The notes beneath the pieces are model-generated. The model was not told the DNA's origin and did not search any database. It worked only from the letters and a program-made list of their open reading frames with translations. From NCBI GenBank assembly GCA_034440635.1, contig JAOTON010000402.1, positions 124,001 to 188,000 of the forward strand: DNA of 64,000 nucleotides, read 5' to 3'. The DNA is from Lepas anatifera (taxonomy: Eukaryota > Arthropoda > Thecostraca > Lepadidae). Positions 45,038-55,185 of this stretch are shown here, in pieces. The number at the start of each line of letters is the position of its first letter. The first letter of the stretch is position 1. Made by a program: the position numbers and the translations under genes.

Positions 45038-46128
45038 GGCTGCTGAGGGCCAGGAAATGAGGCTTGCTTTGCTCTACATACTCTCTGGGTATGTCCGGCC
45101 TTCTCACAAAATGCACAAATTGGGCGACCATCATGGGTCCATTTATACCTGCGGGGCGGCTCATTTGATGCTACATCAGGCGGAACAGTTTGTTGGCTCT
45201 GAAACTGAGTCGTATGGGGCTGATTTTGCGATCGCCTTTGCCATTGGTTGGGCTGAGGCTGACATTGAAACTGGCGATGGTTTGGTGGGGGCGCCTGAAA
45301 ATGGCGTTGATTTTGAGGTGGTCCCTGGTATGGGCGTCGAGGTGTGGGTTGACTGTGACTTTGAGGGGGACTGGGAGGTCCAGCTCTTTGATTTTTGCCT
45401 ACTATTTTTGCTAACTTGTCGATTTTTGAGCCGACATCCGATAGACACTTCTCTAGCTTATCGATCCTATCAGTTTGGGCGTCATTTCGAACTACATCTA
45501 TGTCCATTGGTTCCTCTACATCCAGTTTACCTCTGCAGAGCTCAAAGGTTCGGTCTGTCTGCTGTTCGTCACTCGCGAATTTGACAGCTTCCTGCAGTGA
45601 AGTGAACTTCTTTCTGATCAATGCTCGCGCAAGTCGGTCATCATTTACACCCTTCTGAAAGATTTCCACCAACGTTCTCTGAGAATCGGCACTATTGGGA
45701 TTGTCGAAAACTTCACTGGCAACGTCCTGGAGACGTTCGGCAAAATTTTGCATGAGTTCGCCTTTCTTTTGCCTAACTTTTTGCAGCTTTTCGCGTGCGC
45801 AGTATGGATCTTTCAGATCGCTATACCTGTCCCTCAACTCTTTTCTTAGTTCTAGCCATCTGAGATTTGGATTTTCAGTGAGCAGTCTGCAGGCAAATTT
45901 TCCTGCGGGTCCACTTAGTGTTCGGGTTGCCAAAATTACCATCCGCTTGTCATCGGCGGTGCAGGCGATTGAATCCATATCCCTAGCCCAATCATGAAAT
46001 TTGTTGGAGCTCTCTCCCGAAAATGATCTTACATGTTGTGTTAGACCTTGAACTCGGATCTCCATCGAAATGTCTCGCATAGTATCAATCAAAGTGTGTT
46101 CAACAGCAGTAGCCATGTTGTTAAACAA
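45028..46128 (-). CDS. gag: Gypsy Gag
   Basis: 366 residues, intact. A helical capsid-like domain occupies about residues 30-215 (includes HDWARDMDSIA, LRKELRDRYSD and FQKGVNDDRLA), then a short coiled coil, then a long Pro/Gln-rich linker, then one CCHC knuckle (CAFCEKAGHTQRVC) near the C-terminus. Gag forms the particle and binds the RNA. A second Met four codons in is equally possible as start. It is followed by pol in the -1 frame. Confidence 0.9.
   Translation of the reverse strand: MFNNMATAVEHTLIDTMRDISMEIRVQGLTQHVRSFSGESSNKFHDWARDMDSIACTADDKRMVILATRTLSGPAGKFACRLLTENPNLRWLELRKELRDRYSDLKDPYCAREKLQKVRQKKGELMQNFAERLQDVASEVFDNPNSADSQRTLVEIFQKGVNDDRLARALIRKKFTSLQEAVKFASDEQQTDRTFELCRGKLDVEEPMDIDVVRNDAQTDRIDKLEKCLSDVGSKIDKLAKIVGKNQRAGPPSPPQSHSQPTPRRPYQGPPQNQRHFQAPPPNHRQFQCQPQPNQWQRRSQNQPHTTQFQSQQTVPPDVASNEPPRRYKWTHDGRPICAFCEKAGHTQRVCRAKQASFPGPQQPEN
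45031..45037 (-). promoter_or_regulatory. Candidate -1 ribosomal frameshift site
   Basis: GGAAAAC lies directly before the gag stop TAA, read as GAA AAC in gag; the protease frame is -1 and open across it. It is not a textbook heptamer (the first three bases are not identical), so this is a candidate based on position. Confidence 0.35.
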
Positions 46129-47080
46129 TTTTTAACACAAGTACAATTAGCTAACGAAAATTCAACAGTTTTTAAGGAGAGGGCAAGGAAGCACCTTACT
46201 TGTGAGTTTTGAAGCGCTGGTTGCTGTATGAAGCACAGGTGGCGATGAAGAGTTGTGTTGAGAAACTTTTCGAGACGTCGAAAAATTTCTAGAAGCGTTG
46301 AAAAATAACTTGAAGCGTTGAAAAGCTGCTGGAACCGTTGAGAAACTGTTTTCTAAAGTGGAGGTAGAAGACGTTTGAAGTGGAGAAGTCGGCTGATAAC
46401 TCGCAGAATTGACGAACTAGTAGAGGTGTCGATGAATCTTGAAGAAAACTTGAAGTTCTAGATGAAGTTGTGATTGACTTAAGTTGGATGAAGATTTTTC
46501 AGAACTCGTGTAGAGCTCTAAAAACCGGATAGACGTATTGCTGAGACTGTGCGGATTCCAAAAATATATAGTTTGTATATACTAAAGTTGGATTTTGGTG
46601 ACACTTCTTTTTCTATGTAGACCTCTAGTAGCGGGCGGGTGGCGCAGTTCGACGGCTGGGGTGAGTCAGCGGCCTTGGGGACGGCTCGGGCGGCGGCGTT
46701 GTTCTATGAGTCACCACTGGGGCACGCGGCAGTGCAGGATGATTGCGTAATAGCGGCGGCGGAGTCGTATGGTCGGCTACTGGGAAAAAACGTTGATGGC
46801 GTTTGTAGGCGTTTTTGAACTTCGAGATGAAATTTTTCTTGCCAGGGGTGTTTGTAGAGGTGAATCTTGTGAATTAGACGGTAGTTGGGTCTCTGTTGAC
46901 AAGTTGAGTCTCTGGTGTCTTAGACTCAAAATGAAGTACTGACAGGAGTGTGGATGGTTGATGGTGACTGGCTAAGTCCAACGATGTATTCTAAGTCTCG
47001 TGGCTTAGAAAAAATTGAAGTTGGTCACGAAGATCCAAACTTGCAATTTTTGAAGTGTAACTTGATCCGATGTAATTCAA
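46129..47080 (-). other. Gypsy 5' leader
   Basis: About 950 bp between the primer-binding site and gag with no recognisable frame. At 46260-46350 it has a degenerate repeat of GAAGCGTTGAAAA (plus-strand sense). Packaging signals are expected here but cannot be located by eye. Confidence 0.5.
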
Positions 47081-47099
47081 TCCGGGTCACGAAGCGCCA
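47081..47099 (-). other. Primer-binding site (probable)
   Basis: Eight bases inside the 5' LTR edge, the minus strand reads TGGCGCTTCGTGACCCGGA. It starts with TGG, complementary to the CCA end of a tRNA. I could not assign the tRNA. Confidence 0.6.
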
Positions 47100-47107
47100 A
47101 ATCTTTT

Positions 47108-47994
47108 TGTTACCTAGAAGTGCTCTTAGGTATGGCTGTGAATGATGGTTTTCAAGTTGGTAGGACCTCTGATCGTATTTCGACGAAGAAACGTTGTTTC
47201 CTTAAATGTCGATTTATTTGCACCTGGCGTTGTGAACAGGTGATGCAACTTAGCCAAAGTTCCAACACTCTCTTGTCTGTACTTGACCTTATAAGTCCTT
47301 CATCACTCTACTGACATGCTATCTTCTGCGGCACTGTGGGCGTCTGCCTCACTATGAGCTGAGCTCATCAGTCCGTACTCACATCTGCTGATCTGTGGCT
47401 GTCCTTGCACACACAGGTATATCTATCACTGCACTCTCTCACTGTCTCTGCATGTCTCTCTAAAGTCTCTCAGCTGCTCTGGGCTGACTCGGCATAATAC
47501 TGCCTAGTACTACGGTGCAACACTGCATCTCATGCTCTCCTCTCCTCTATCTCTCTCAATGGCTGGCACTGCACTGCATGAGAGACGCTAGCTCAGCGCT
47601 CTTTATATACGCCGAGTCGGCAGGCTTAGTTACATACGCCGACCAATCACAATACAATACGTCATAGGCGACAGAGTATGGTTCGATGCACTGGTCTGGA
47701 GGCTGATGAAATGCTGATGCAATCCAAGGCCAGACAGTGGCGTGACACCAGCGTCAGATCTCGTGAGCCAATGAACGTTCGATACGTCATAGGGCGTTGG
47801 CTGGGGTGCATCGTACGATGGACCCGTGGTCATGAACCGACAGGCTACTGCGCAGTATCTGGCAGAGCTCTTTGTCTGAGTGCGACTGCACTTATAATAG
47901 GAGGGGGACGAGAAATGAATATGCATACTAGAGGACCATTAATTATCGCGTCATTTAGCAATTAAAGTGAAGTAGTTAATAAATTTTCGTTACA
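47108..47994 (-). repeat. Gypsy 5' LTR (887 bp)
   Basis: Same length and ends as the 3' LTR with four substitutions. On the minus strand the TATATAAAG box lies at 47601-47609 and should drive transcription of the whole element. Confidence 0.95.
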
Positions 47995-49580
47995 ACTAAC
48001 ATATATGAACTTCTTAGCAAAGATCCTACTCCAACTTATACTCGAAAGGTCAGGGAAGCATTAAAACACATAGAAACACGAGGAAGGCTATCGAGAGCAC
48101 AGTACTTATCCCTGTACCCCTCCGATCCGTCTCCTCCATTGTTTTACGGTCTACCGAAAGTACACAAACCGAACATCCCGCTGAGGCCAATAGTTTCTTC
48201 AATAGGCTCTGTAACGTACGATGTTTCAAAACACCTTCCCAAGATTTTAGCATGCCTTGTAGGGAACTCGGACCACCACGTTAGGAACTCTACAAAATTT
48301 GCCGAGCAAGTAAGAGAAGTTACTATAGCAGATGACGAAATAATGGTGTCATTTGATGTTGTTTCTCTTTTCACCTCGATTCCAACCGAGCTAGCGTGCG
48401 AAATTGCCCAAAGAAGGGTAGAACAAGAAATGGCTAGTGAGGATGACAGTTTTAGATCATCGACGGGGTTGGATGTAGACGACATAGTTCGTATGTTAAG
48501 AATTTGCCTTAATCTCACGTACTTCCAAGTAAATGGACAATTTTACAAGCAAATAAGTGGAACTACCATGGGCAGCCCCGTCAGCTCTATAGTAGCGGAA
48601 TTAGTGATGGAAGAGCTAGAACCCAAAGCACTCGAAACATTCGCTCCTGGCGTTAAGTTATGGAAAAGGTATGTGGACGACACATTCGTAATAGTCAAAA
48701 CCTCACAAGTTGAGCCCCTACACCAACATTTGAACTCCCTTTCACACAACATTAAGTTCACATCAGAGAGAGAAGCCGAAGGAATGCTACCCTTCCTAGA
48801 TGTTGCAGTACAAAGAAGAACAGATGGAACATTAACCACTAAAGTATACAGAAAACCAACCCACGGAGTAAAATATCTAAGCTTTCAATCACACCATAGC
48901 ACACAACACAAAGAAGTAGTAGTCAGGACTCTTATAAATAGGGGGAAAACCATCTCATCAGAAGAAACAGACAGGACACACGAGATCAAACACGTAGAAC
49001 AGGTACTACAGAAAAATCACTATCCCAAAACATTCATCAAAAACACACACAGAAAAATCCAACGCCAGGAATCTCGACAAGAAAACAACCAACTAGAGAG
49101 AGGGGAAACAAAACCCACAGTAGTCATTCCATATGTCCGAGGTATTTCAGAACGTATCGTGCATTTAATAAAACCATACGCAAAAACACAAACCAAACCG
49201 GCAACAAACCTAAAAAATATACTAGTAAAGCCAAAGGACAAAAGACACAAACACCAAAACAAAGAAGTAGTCTACCAGTACACATGTCAATGCGGAAAAA
49301 CATACATAGGGGAAACGTGTAGGACCATAAAAACGCGACAACAAGAACAAAAGAGCTATAGAAAACGAGGACCACAACCACTCTGGACTGGCCAAACACA
49401 TTCTAGACACCGGACACAACATTAAATGGGATGACGTCAAAATCCTAGCGTATGAAAACCATTGGAGAAAAAGAAAAATAAAAGAAGGCATCTTCATCGC
49501 AAAAACACAACAAAACCAACTACTAAATACAAACTCAGGCATTCCAATACCAGAAATTTACCAGGTTCTTCGCTCTTCAT
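47995..49580 (+). pseudogene. Penelope-like element ORF: RT and GIY-YIG endonuclease
   Basis: Continues the ORF begun at 36061. The Penelope RT motifs are FYGLPKVHKP, LRPIVSSIGS, VSFDVVSLFTSIP (first catalytic Asp), MGSPVSS and RYVDDTFV (catalytic Asp pair). After a Lys-rich linker comes the C-terminal GIY-YIG nuclease, seen as VVYQYTCQCGKTYIGET with the following Arg. A frame shift near 49365 moves the last 60 codons (DHNHSGLAKHILDTGH to the stop at 49578-49580) out of frame. These elements reverse-transcribe their RNA at a nick made by the GIY-YIG domain. Confidence 0.9.
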
Positions 49581-50046
49581 AAAAAGTAAAGAATGATAAT
49601 AATAATGAATAATAATGATAATGGTAGTAACAATGATAATAATAGTAGCAAAACAATAACAAATAAAAAGTATCTCAATGCTGCATGTTCGTCAGGTATA
49701 CCTAGACTGTAACCTTCCCGTGTGTGCACTGTATTTGCCTCTGTGACGCTTAACTTACTTAATTAAATTGTTGAACTTGTATATTACCTATTCTTGGGCA
49801 AGAAATAGCAAGTAGAATGTTAGGTTTTAGCACGAGTGTGTTGCGATGTTTTTCAAACTTGTATAGTATTGAATTAGGCGCTGGCTAAGCAATCTTTTCG
49901 CTGACGAAGATAGTCGAATGACCCTCGAAAGCTACTAAAATATAACCGAAATACGACTGGTGTCTGAAATAACTTCTACAAGAACTAAATATATCGAATG
50001 ATATCATTCAATCCCACCTCACTAATCACCTCTGCTAAATTGACAG
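49581..50046 (+). other. Penelope 3' UTR and upstream intron
   Basis: A run of GATAAT/AATAAT-type trinucleotides (49592-49665) follows the stop, then AT-rich sequence. The CTGACGA...CGAAAGC motif lies at 49901-49932. The element ends somewhere before about 49990; the remaining bases are a pyrimidine-rich tract leading to the splice acceptor at 50045-50046. Confidence 0.6.
49901..49932 (+). ncRNA. Hammerhead-ribozyme-like core (degenerate)
   Basis: CTGACGA, a 7-bp imperfect stem (GATAGTC with GACCCTC, 5 of 7 pairs, GAAT loop), then GAAAGC. Penelope-like elements are known to carry hammerhead motifs in their terminal repeats. There is one extra A after CTGACGA and two stem mismatches, so activity is doubtful. 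Confidence 0.35.
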
Positions 50047-50215
50047 GAGCAATGGGTTTCCGGACAACATTGAGACATACGGCACTATTTCTGGCCTGTG
50101 GGGGTGCATGTTTGCCCTTGGTGCCTGTATTGGGCCCTCCGTCTCCGGCGTTCTCTACGACAACTTCGGCTTCCGCTATGCCAGCCTGCTCATCATCAGC
50201 ATGCAGACGCTCCTG
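50047..50215 (+). CDS. Exon of an MFS transporter, SLC18B1-like
   Basis: 169 bp with a splice acceptor just before (polypyrimidine tract then TTGACAG) and a strong donor just after (CTG then GTACGT). The frame starts with the last base of a split codon and ends on a whole codon. The 56 codons read as two membrane helices with NIETYGTISGLWGC, ALGACIGPSVSGVLYDNFGF and a following hydrophobic helix. This Gly/Pro-rich GPxxxGxxxD pattern is typical of major-facilitator proteins and most like the C-terminal half of SLC18B1-type transporters. In the intron just upstream the same frame has a stop, as expected of a real exon edge. Neighbouring exons were not found in the window. Confidence 0.75.
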
Positions 50216-50287
50216 GTACGTGCCTTCGGGTGCTTCGGGGAACTGAACGATTAGTTGAATGGTTCTGCATTGTAAAAGCAGTCTCAA

Positions 50288-50660
50288 AGTCAGAAACCGG
50301 TGACGAACGAAGTAAGAAACGGCTTCTATTCTGACAGTTTTTCCGGTCTCGTCGTCGTTGTCTGTTGTCAGAAGCCGGTGACGAACGAAGTAAGAAACGG
50401 CTTCTATTCTGACAGTTTTTCCGGTCTCGTCGTCGTTGTCTGTTGTTGTTGTTGTCAGAAGCCGGTGACGAACGAAGTAAGAAACGGCTTCAGAAGCCGG
50501 TGACGTACGAAGTGAGAAACGGCTTCTATACTGACAGTTTTTTGTTCTCTGTTGTCCGTCAGAAGCCGGTGACGAACGAAGTAAGAAACGGCTTCTATTC
50601 TGACAGTTTTTCCGGTCTCGTCGTTGTCTGTTGTTGCTGTTGTTGTCTGTTCTGAGCGCT
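50288..50660 (+). repeat. Minisatellite, about 33-88-bp units
   Basis: Five starts of AGAAGCCGGTGACGAACGAA (about 50290, 50371, 50459, 50491 and 50561), mostly followed by a CTTCTATTCTGACAG and GTCTCGTCGTCGTTG stretch. Unit length varies because of TTG expansions and one short unit. The same unit occurs once at 55092-55190. Confidence 0.85.
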
Positions 50661-52237
50661 GGTATCAGAGACCTAAAACTTTTGTGGATAGAAGGCACTT
50701 CCAAATGAATAAGCACCACGGTTGTCAATTTTTAAATTTTCAAAATTTTGCCCAGAATTTTGCATTATGTGATTTGTAACTTTTATTTTTCTATTTTTTG
50801 CTAATTCATTTACAATCTTCAAACTTGCACCCTTTTACATCAGACAAATTTGTAGTTGACACAAAAAGTTGGAAAGAAAAACTTTAAATTTAGGGCTCTA
50901 AATTAGCTTTTAAACTTTGCACCCTAAATTTGGCATAAAACTCATGGTCTAAACTACAGGCTCGAAATATCTGAAGCTACAGCAGTTCAGGTTCTGAGTG
51001 AAATATCAACTTAAAGGACGGTTTGTGCAGCACTGCACAAACACAGAAACAAAACAAAAACGGAAATTTAAGGGTCCTTTTTGCCCCATTCCGTGAAGGT
51101 CTGCATTTCCCAAAATATCATTCAAACCCTTATATCTTCGGATCTAATTGATAAAAATTAGTTCCCATTTCAGATAATAAGAGAGAATAGCCTCCTTTAT
51201 TATATATTTAGAGGTAAAAACTTTCAGGCTGAAACTTTTTATTTTATAGGCAAAAATAAAATATAAGTTTTTAAAATTCTTATTCTCAGCCCCCTGGTTT
51301 CCAGACCATGATAGCTACGGTATTGAACTTAACACGGCTGGATAGAAAACTTCGTTGCCGTCATTTTTCTCACTGATACCCCCCACTTATCTCTTACGGC
51401 TTCCGCGCTATAAGCCGTAAAATGCATTTCAAAGTGGTAATTTTATCAGTTCATTTTTGCTTCACACCGGGGTTTAGGGTGGTTAAAGTCATTGGAGGGA
51501 AATGAAATTTTGCATGCAGCTAGGTAAGAGACATATGTCGACATTCCATCTGCATATATATCAATGAAACACCAAGTTACCTTTACTAACATGCCGTTCC
51601 TCCACGCATCGTTGTAGCAAATCACCACGCGTCACCCCTGCGTCCACGTCGCGGCAACGCCGGCGATCGGCGCGGCCGTTTCTGTTTATTTATGGTCTGG
51701 TAAAAAGTACCCAACACTACCCATAATGCATCACAAGTAATTAGAGTACCGTAAAAGTCTGAGTTTACAATAAGAGTATTATGTTTCTGTTTTTGGACCA
51801 TGGGTGGATCCAGGGAATAAGTAGGCTAGGTGCCCCCCCACCCTTCTCCCCCATCCCCTCCCCCAACCCCCAATCGACCATCGGCGCCCTCTGAAATTGT
51901 AAAGACACGCCTCTCAAGGCGAATGACGCTCCCTGAAATGTCGCTTCCCATACGCGGATCCAGGATTGCCTATCGGGGGCGAGGTGGAAGGGGAAACTTC
52001 CTGGTGGGCGCTATCTACACCAGGGACGCCACTTTTGGCCGGATAAACCTATCAAGTAGGCGCTAAAACCTATCAGTAGACCCCGATACCTGCATCTCGG
52101 GGAAAACGACATTTCAGGGGGTGCCATCGAACTTTCCAGGGGTTTCCGGGACAATTTCAGGGGGCGCTAAGATTCTATGGGGGGCACCTGTCCCCTTTCC
52201 CCTTGTATCCGCCTATGTCGTTTCGGGGGCGGGGGGC
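50651..52237 (+). repeat. Macrosatellite segment A, copy 1
   Basis: About 1.6 kb, more than 95 percent similar by eye to 55186-56773 and to 62236-63824. It contains no gene; small open frames shared by the copies are not protein-like. The last about 420 bp (51795-52215) are bounded by GGTGGATCCAGGG and its mirror CCTTGTATCCGCC. Confidence 0.85.
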
Positions 52238-54672
52238 ACGGAGGTGGGGCGTTACTGGTGTGGGGGTAAGGAGATCGAGCATAAGCGGATCCAGGACATC
52301 AGCATGGGGGTAAGGGCTAAAGAGTTCGAGCATAGGCGGACCCAGGACATCAGTACGAGGGTGGGGCTAGGGAGTTAGAGCATAGGCGGATCCAGGACAT
52401 CGGTACGAGGGTCGGGCTAGGGAGTTAGAGCATAGGCGGATCCAGGACATCGGTACGAGGGTCGGGCTAGGGAGTTAGAGCATAGGCGGATCCAGGACAT
52501 TAGTACGGGGATGGGGCTAAGCAGCTGAGCATTAGCGGAATCAGGACATCAGTACGGGGTGAGACTCGGGAGTTCCAGCATAGGCGGATCCAGGACATCA
52601 GTAGGGGGGTAGGGGCTACGGAGTTCGAGCATAGGCGGATCCAGGATATTAGTACGGGGATGGGGCTAAGGAGCTCGAGCAGAGGCGGATCTAGGACATC
52701 AGTACGGCGGTGGGGCTAAGAAGCTCGAGCATAAGCGGATTCAGCTGATCAGTACAGGGGTGGGGCTCGGGAGCTCAAGCATAGTCGGATCCAGGACATC
52801 AGTAGGGGGTGGGGGCTAAGTAGTTCGAGCATAGGCGGATCCAGGGCAGTACAGAGGTGGGGCTACGAAGTTCGACCACATGCGGATCCAGGACATCAGT
52901 AAGGGGGTGGGGTAAGGAGCTCGAGCATAGGCGGATCCAGGACATCAGTACGGGGGTGGTGTTAAGGAGCTCGAGCATAAGCGGATTCAGCTCATCAGTA
53001 CGGGGGTGGGGCTCGGGAGCTCGAGCATAGGCGGATCCAGGACATTAGTAGGGGGTGGGGGCTAAGGAGTTCAAGCATAGGCGGATCCAGGGCAGTACAG
53101 AGATGGGGCTACGGAGTTCGAGCATAGGCGGATCCAGGACATCAGTAAGGGGGTGGGGTAAGGAGCTCGACCATAGGCGGAACCAGGACATCAGTAGGGG
53201 GTAGGGGCTAAGGAGTTCGGGTATAGGCGGATCCAGGACATCAGTACGGAGGTGGGGCAAAGAAGTTCGAGCATAGGCGGATCCAGGACATCAGTACGGG
53301 GGTGGGGCTAAGGAGCTCGAGCATAGGCGGATCCAGGACATCAGTGCGGGGATGGGGCTCCGGAGCTCGAGTAAAAGCGGAGCCAGGACATCAATACAGG
53401 GGTGGGGCTAATGGTATGGAGCATAGGCGAATCCAGGACATAAGTATGGGTGTGGGGCTAAGGAACTCGTGCAGAGGCGGATCCAGGACATCAGTACGGG
53501 GGTGGGGCTAAGGGGCTCGAGTATAGGCGGATCAAGGACATCAGCACGGGGGTAGGGGCTAAAGAGTTCGAGCATAGGCGGATCCAGGATATCAGTACGA
53601 GTGTGGGGCTAAGGGGCTCGAGCATAAGCGGATTCAGGACATCAGTACGGGGGTGGGGCTCGGGAGCTCGAGCATAGGTGAATTCAGGACATCAGTAGAG
53701 GGTCGGGGGCTGAGCATAGGCGGTTCCAGGGCAATACAGAGGTGAGGCTAAGGAGCTCGAGCAGAGGCGGATCCAGGACATCAGTACGGGGGTGGGGCTA
53801 AGGGGCTCGAGTATAGGCGGATCAAGGACATCAGTACGGGGGTGGGGCTAAGGAGCTCGAGCATAAGCGGATCCAGGACATCAGCACGGGGGTGAGGCTA
53901 AGGAGCTGGAGCATAGGCGGATCCAGGACATAAGTATGGGTGTGGGGCTAAGGAGCTCGAGCAGAGGCGGATCCAGGACATCAGTACGGGGGTGGGGCTA
54001 AGGAGCTCGAGCAGAGGCGGATCCAGGACATCAGTACGGGGGTGGGGCTAAGGGGCTCGAGTGTAGGCGGATCAAGGACATCAGTACGGGGGTGGGGCTA
54101 AGGAGCTCGAGCATAAGCGGATCCAGGACATCAGCACGGGGGTAGGGGCTAAAGAGTTCGAGCATAGGCGGATCCAGGACATCAGTATGGGTGTCGGGCT
54201 AAGGAGTTCGAGCAGAGGCGGATCCAGGACATCAGTACGGGGCTGGGGTGAGAGGCTCGAGTATAGGCAGATCAAAGACATCAGTACGGAGGTGGGGCTA
54301 AGGAGCTCGAGGATAAGTGGATCCAGGACATCAAGGGGCTAAAGAGTTCAAACAGGTAGGGGCTAAAGAGTTCAAACATAAGCGGATCCAGGACATCAGT
54401 ACGGGGGTGGGGCTAAGGAGCTCGAGCATAAGCGGATTCAGGACATCAGTACGTGGGTGGGGCTCGGGAGCTCGAGCATAGGCGGATCCAGGACATCAGT
54501 AGGGGTAGGGGCTAAGGACTTCAAGCATAGGCGGATCCAGGGCAGTATAGAGCTGGGGCTACGGAGTTCGAGCATAGGCAGATCCAGGACATATGTAAGG
54601 GGGTGGGGTAAGGAGCTCGAGCATAGGCGGATCCAGGACATCAGTTCGGTGGTGGGGCTGAGGTCTCGAGCT
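52238..54672 (+). repeat. 50-bp satellite block B, array 1
   Basis: About 48 tandem copies of a 50-bp unit whose core is CGGATCCAGGACATCAGTAC followed by a GGGGTGGGGCTAAGG stretch and GAGCTCGAGCATAGG. Most units are exactly 50 bp, with variants of 44-60 bp. The unit has BamHI (GGATCC), SacI (GAGCTC) and XhoI (CTCGAG) sites. Because 50 is not a multiple of three, the repeated peptide frames here are meaningless. Confidence 0.95.
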
Positions 54673-55185
54673 GGGGCATAACTCGGTAACAAATAGGCTG
54701 AATTGGGTGAAAATCTGCACGTATAGGTGGAATACCGTCAGAAAACCCATCATATTTTATATCGTATCTCCTTTCTTCTCGTCATGCCCAGTCTTTGCTT
54801 AACAAAACAAACATTATGCGTGTGTTTATTTCTTTGATGATATGAACAGAGGGCAGGCGTGGTGCAGTATGCAGAGACATGCTAATTTAGGAAAACATGG
54901 GCCTAGACAGGGGATTGAATGGAGCCATAATGAGAACATAAAACCTAAAACTCCAACATTGCGTTGTTATAAGTATCAAACTGCTGAAGAAAACTCGCCT
55001 GTCAATCGAACTGTTTGGCTAACGTACATTGTCACCGGCTTCTCCTGCGCCAGAGCGGCACCTGCCGAGGCCGCAGGCCGAGGTAGTAGTCGAAGCCGGT
55101 GACGAACGAAGTAAGAAACGGCTTCTATTCTGACAGTTTTTCGGTCTCGTCGTCGTTGTTGTCTGTTGTTGTTGTTGTTGTCTGT
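54673..55185 (+). repeat. Macrosatellite segment C, copy 1
   Basis: Begins CATAACTCGGTAACAAATAGG and ends at the GC-rich GCACCTGCCGAGGCCGCAGG. A 12-bp inverted repeat, GTCACCGGCTTC (55031-55042) and GAAGCCGGTGAC (55092-55103), brackets the joint with the next unit. Copies at 59266-59700 and about 61795-62235. Confidence 0.8.

Larger units (their letters stand above)
36872..47994 (-). mobile_element. Full-length Gypsy/errantivirus-like LTR retrotransposon (11.1 kb)
   Basis: Two 887-bp LTRs with ends TG...CA bound the element, and the 5-bp duplication ACTAA flanks it (36867-36871 and 47995-47999). Everything is read on the minus strand, so the 5' LTR is 47108-47994. Order: primer-binding site, about 0.95-kb leader, gag, protease-RT-RNase H-integrase, an acidic ORF, env-like ORF, chromodomain ORF, 3' LTR. 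The LTRs differ at 4 of 887 positions, so the insertion is recent, yet pol is broken in three places. Element length and the env place it with the vertebrate-retrovirus-like Gypsy elements of invertebrates. Confidence 0.95.

Noticed and set aside
37394..47926. 98-codon minus-strand frame present twice
   Set aside because: It lies inside the two LTRs, so duplication is expected; it spans the promoter region and shows no protein features.
49985..50728. 247-codon minus-strand frame
   Set aside because: It is the antisense of the MFS exon plus the minisatellite; the exon strand has splice sites and protein-like sequence, this one does not.
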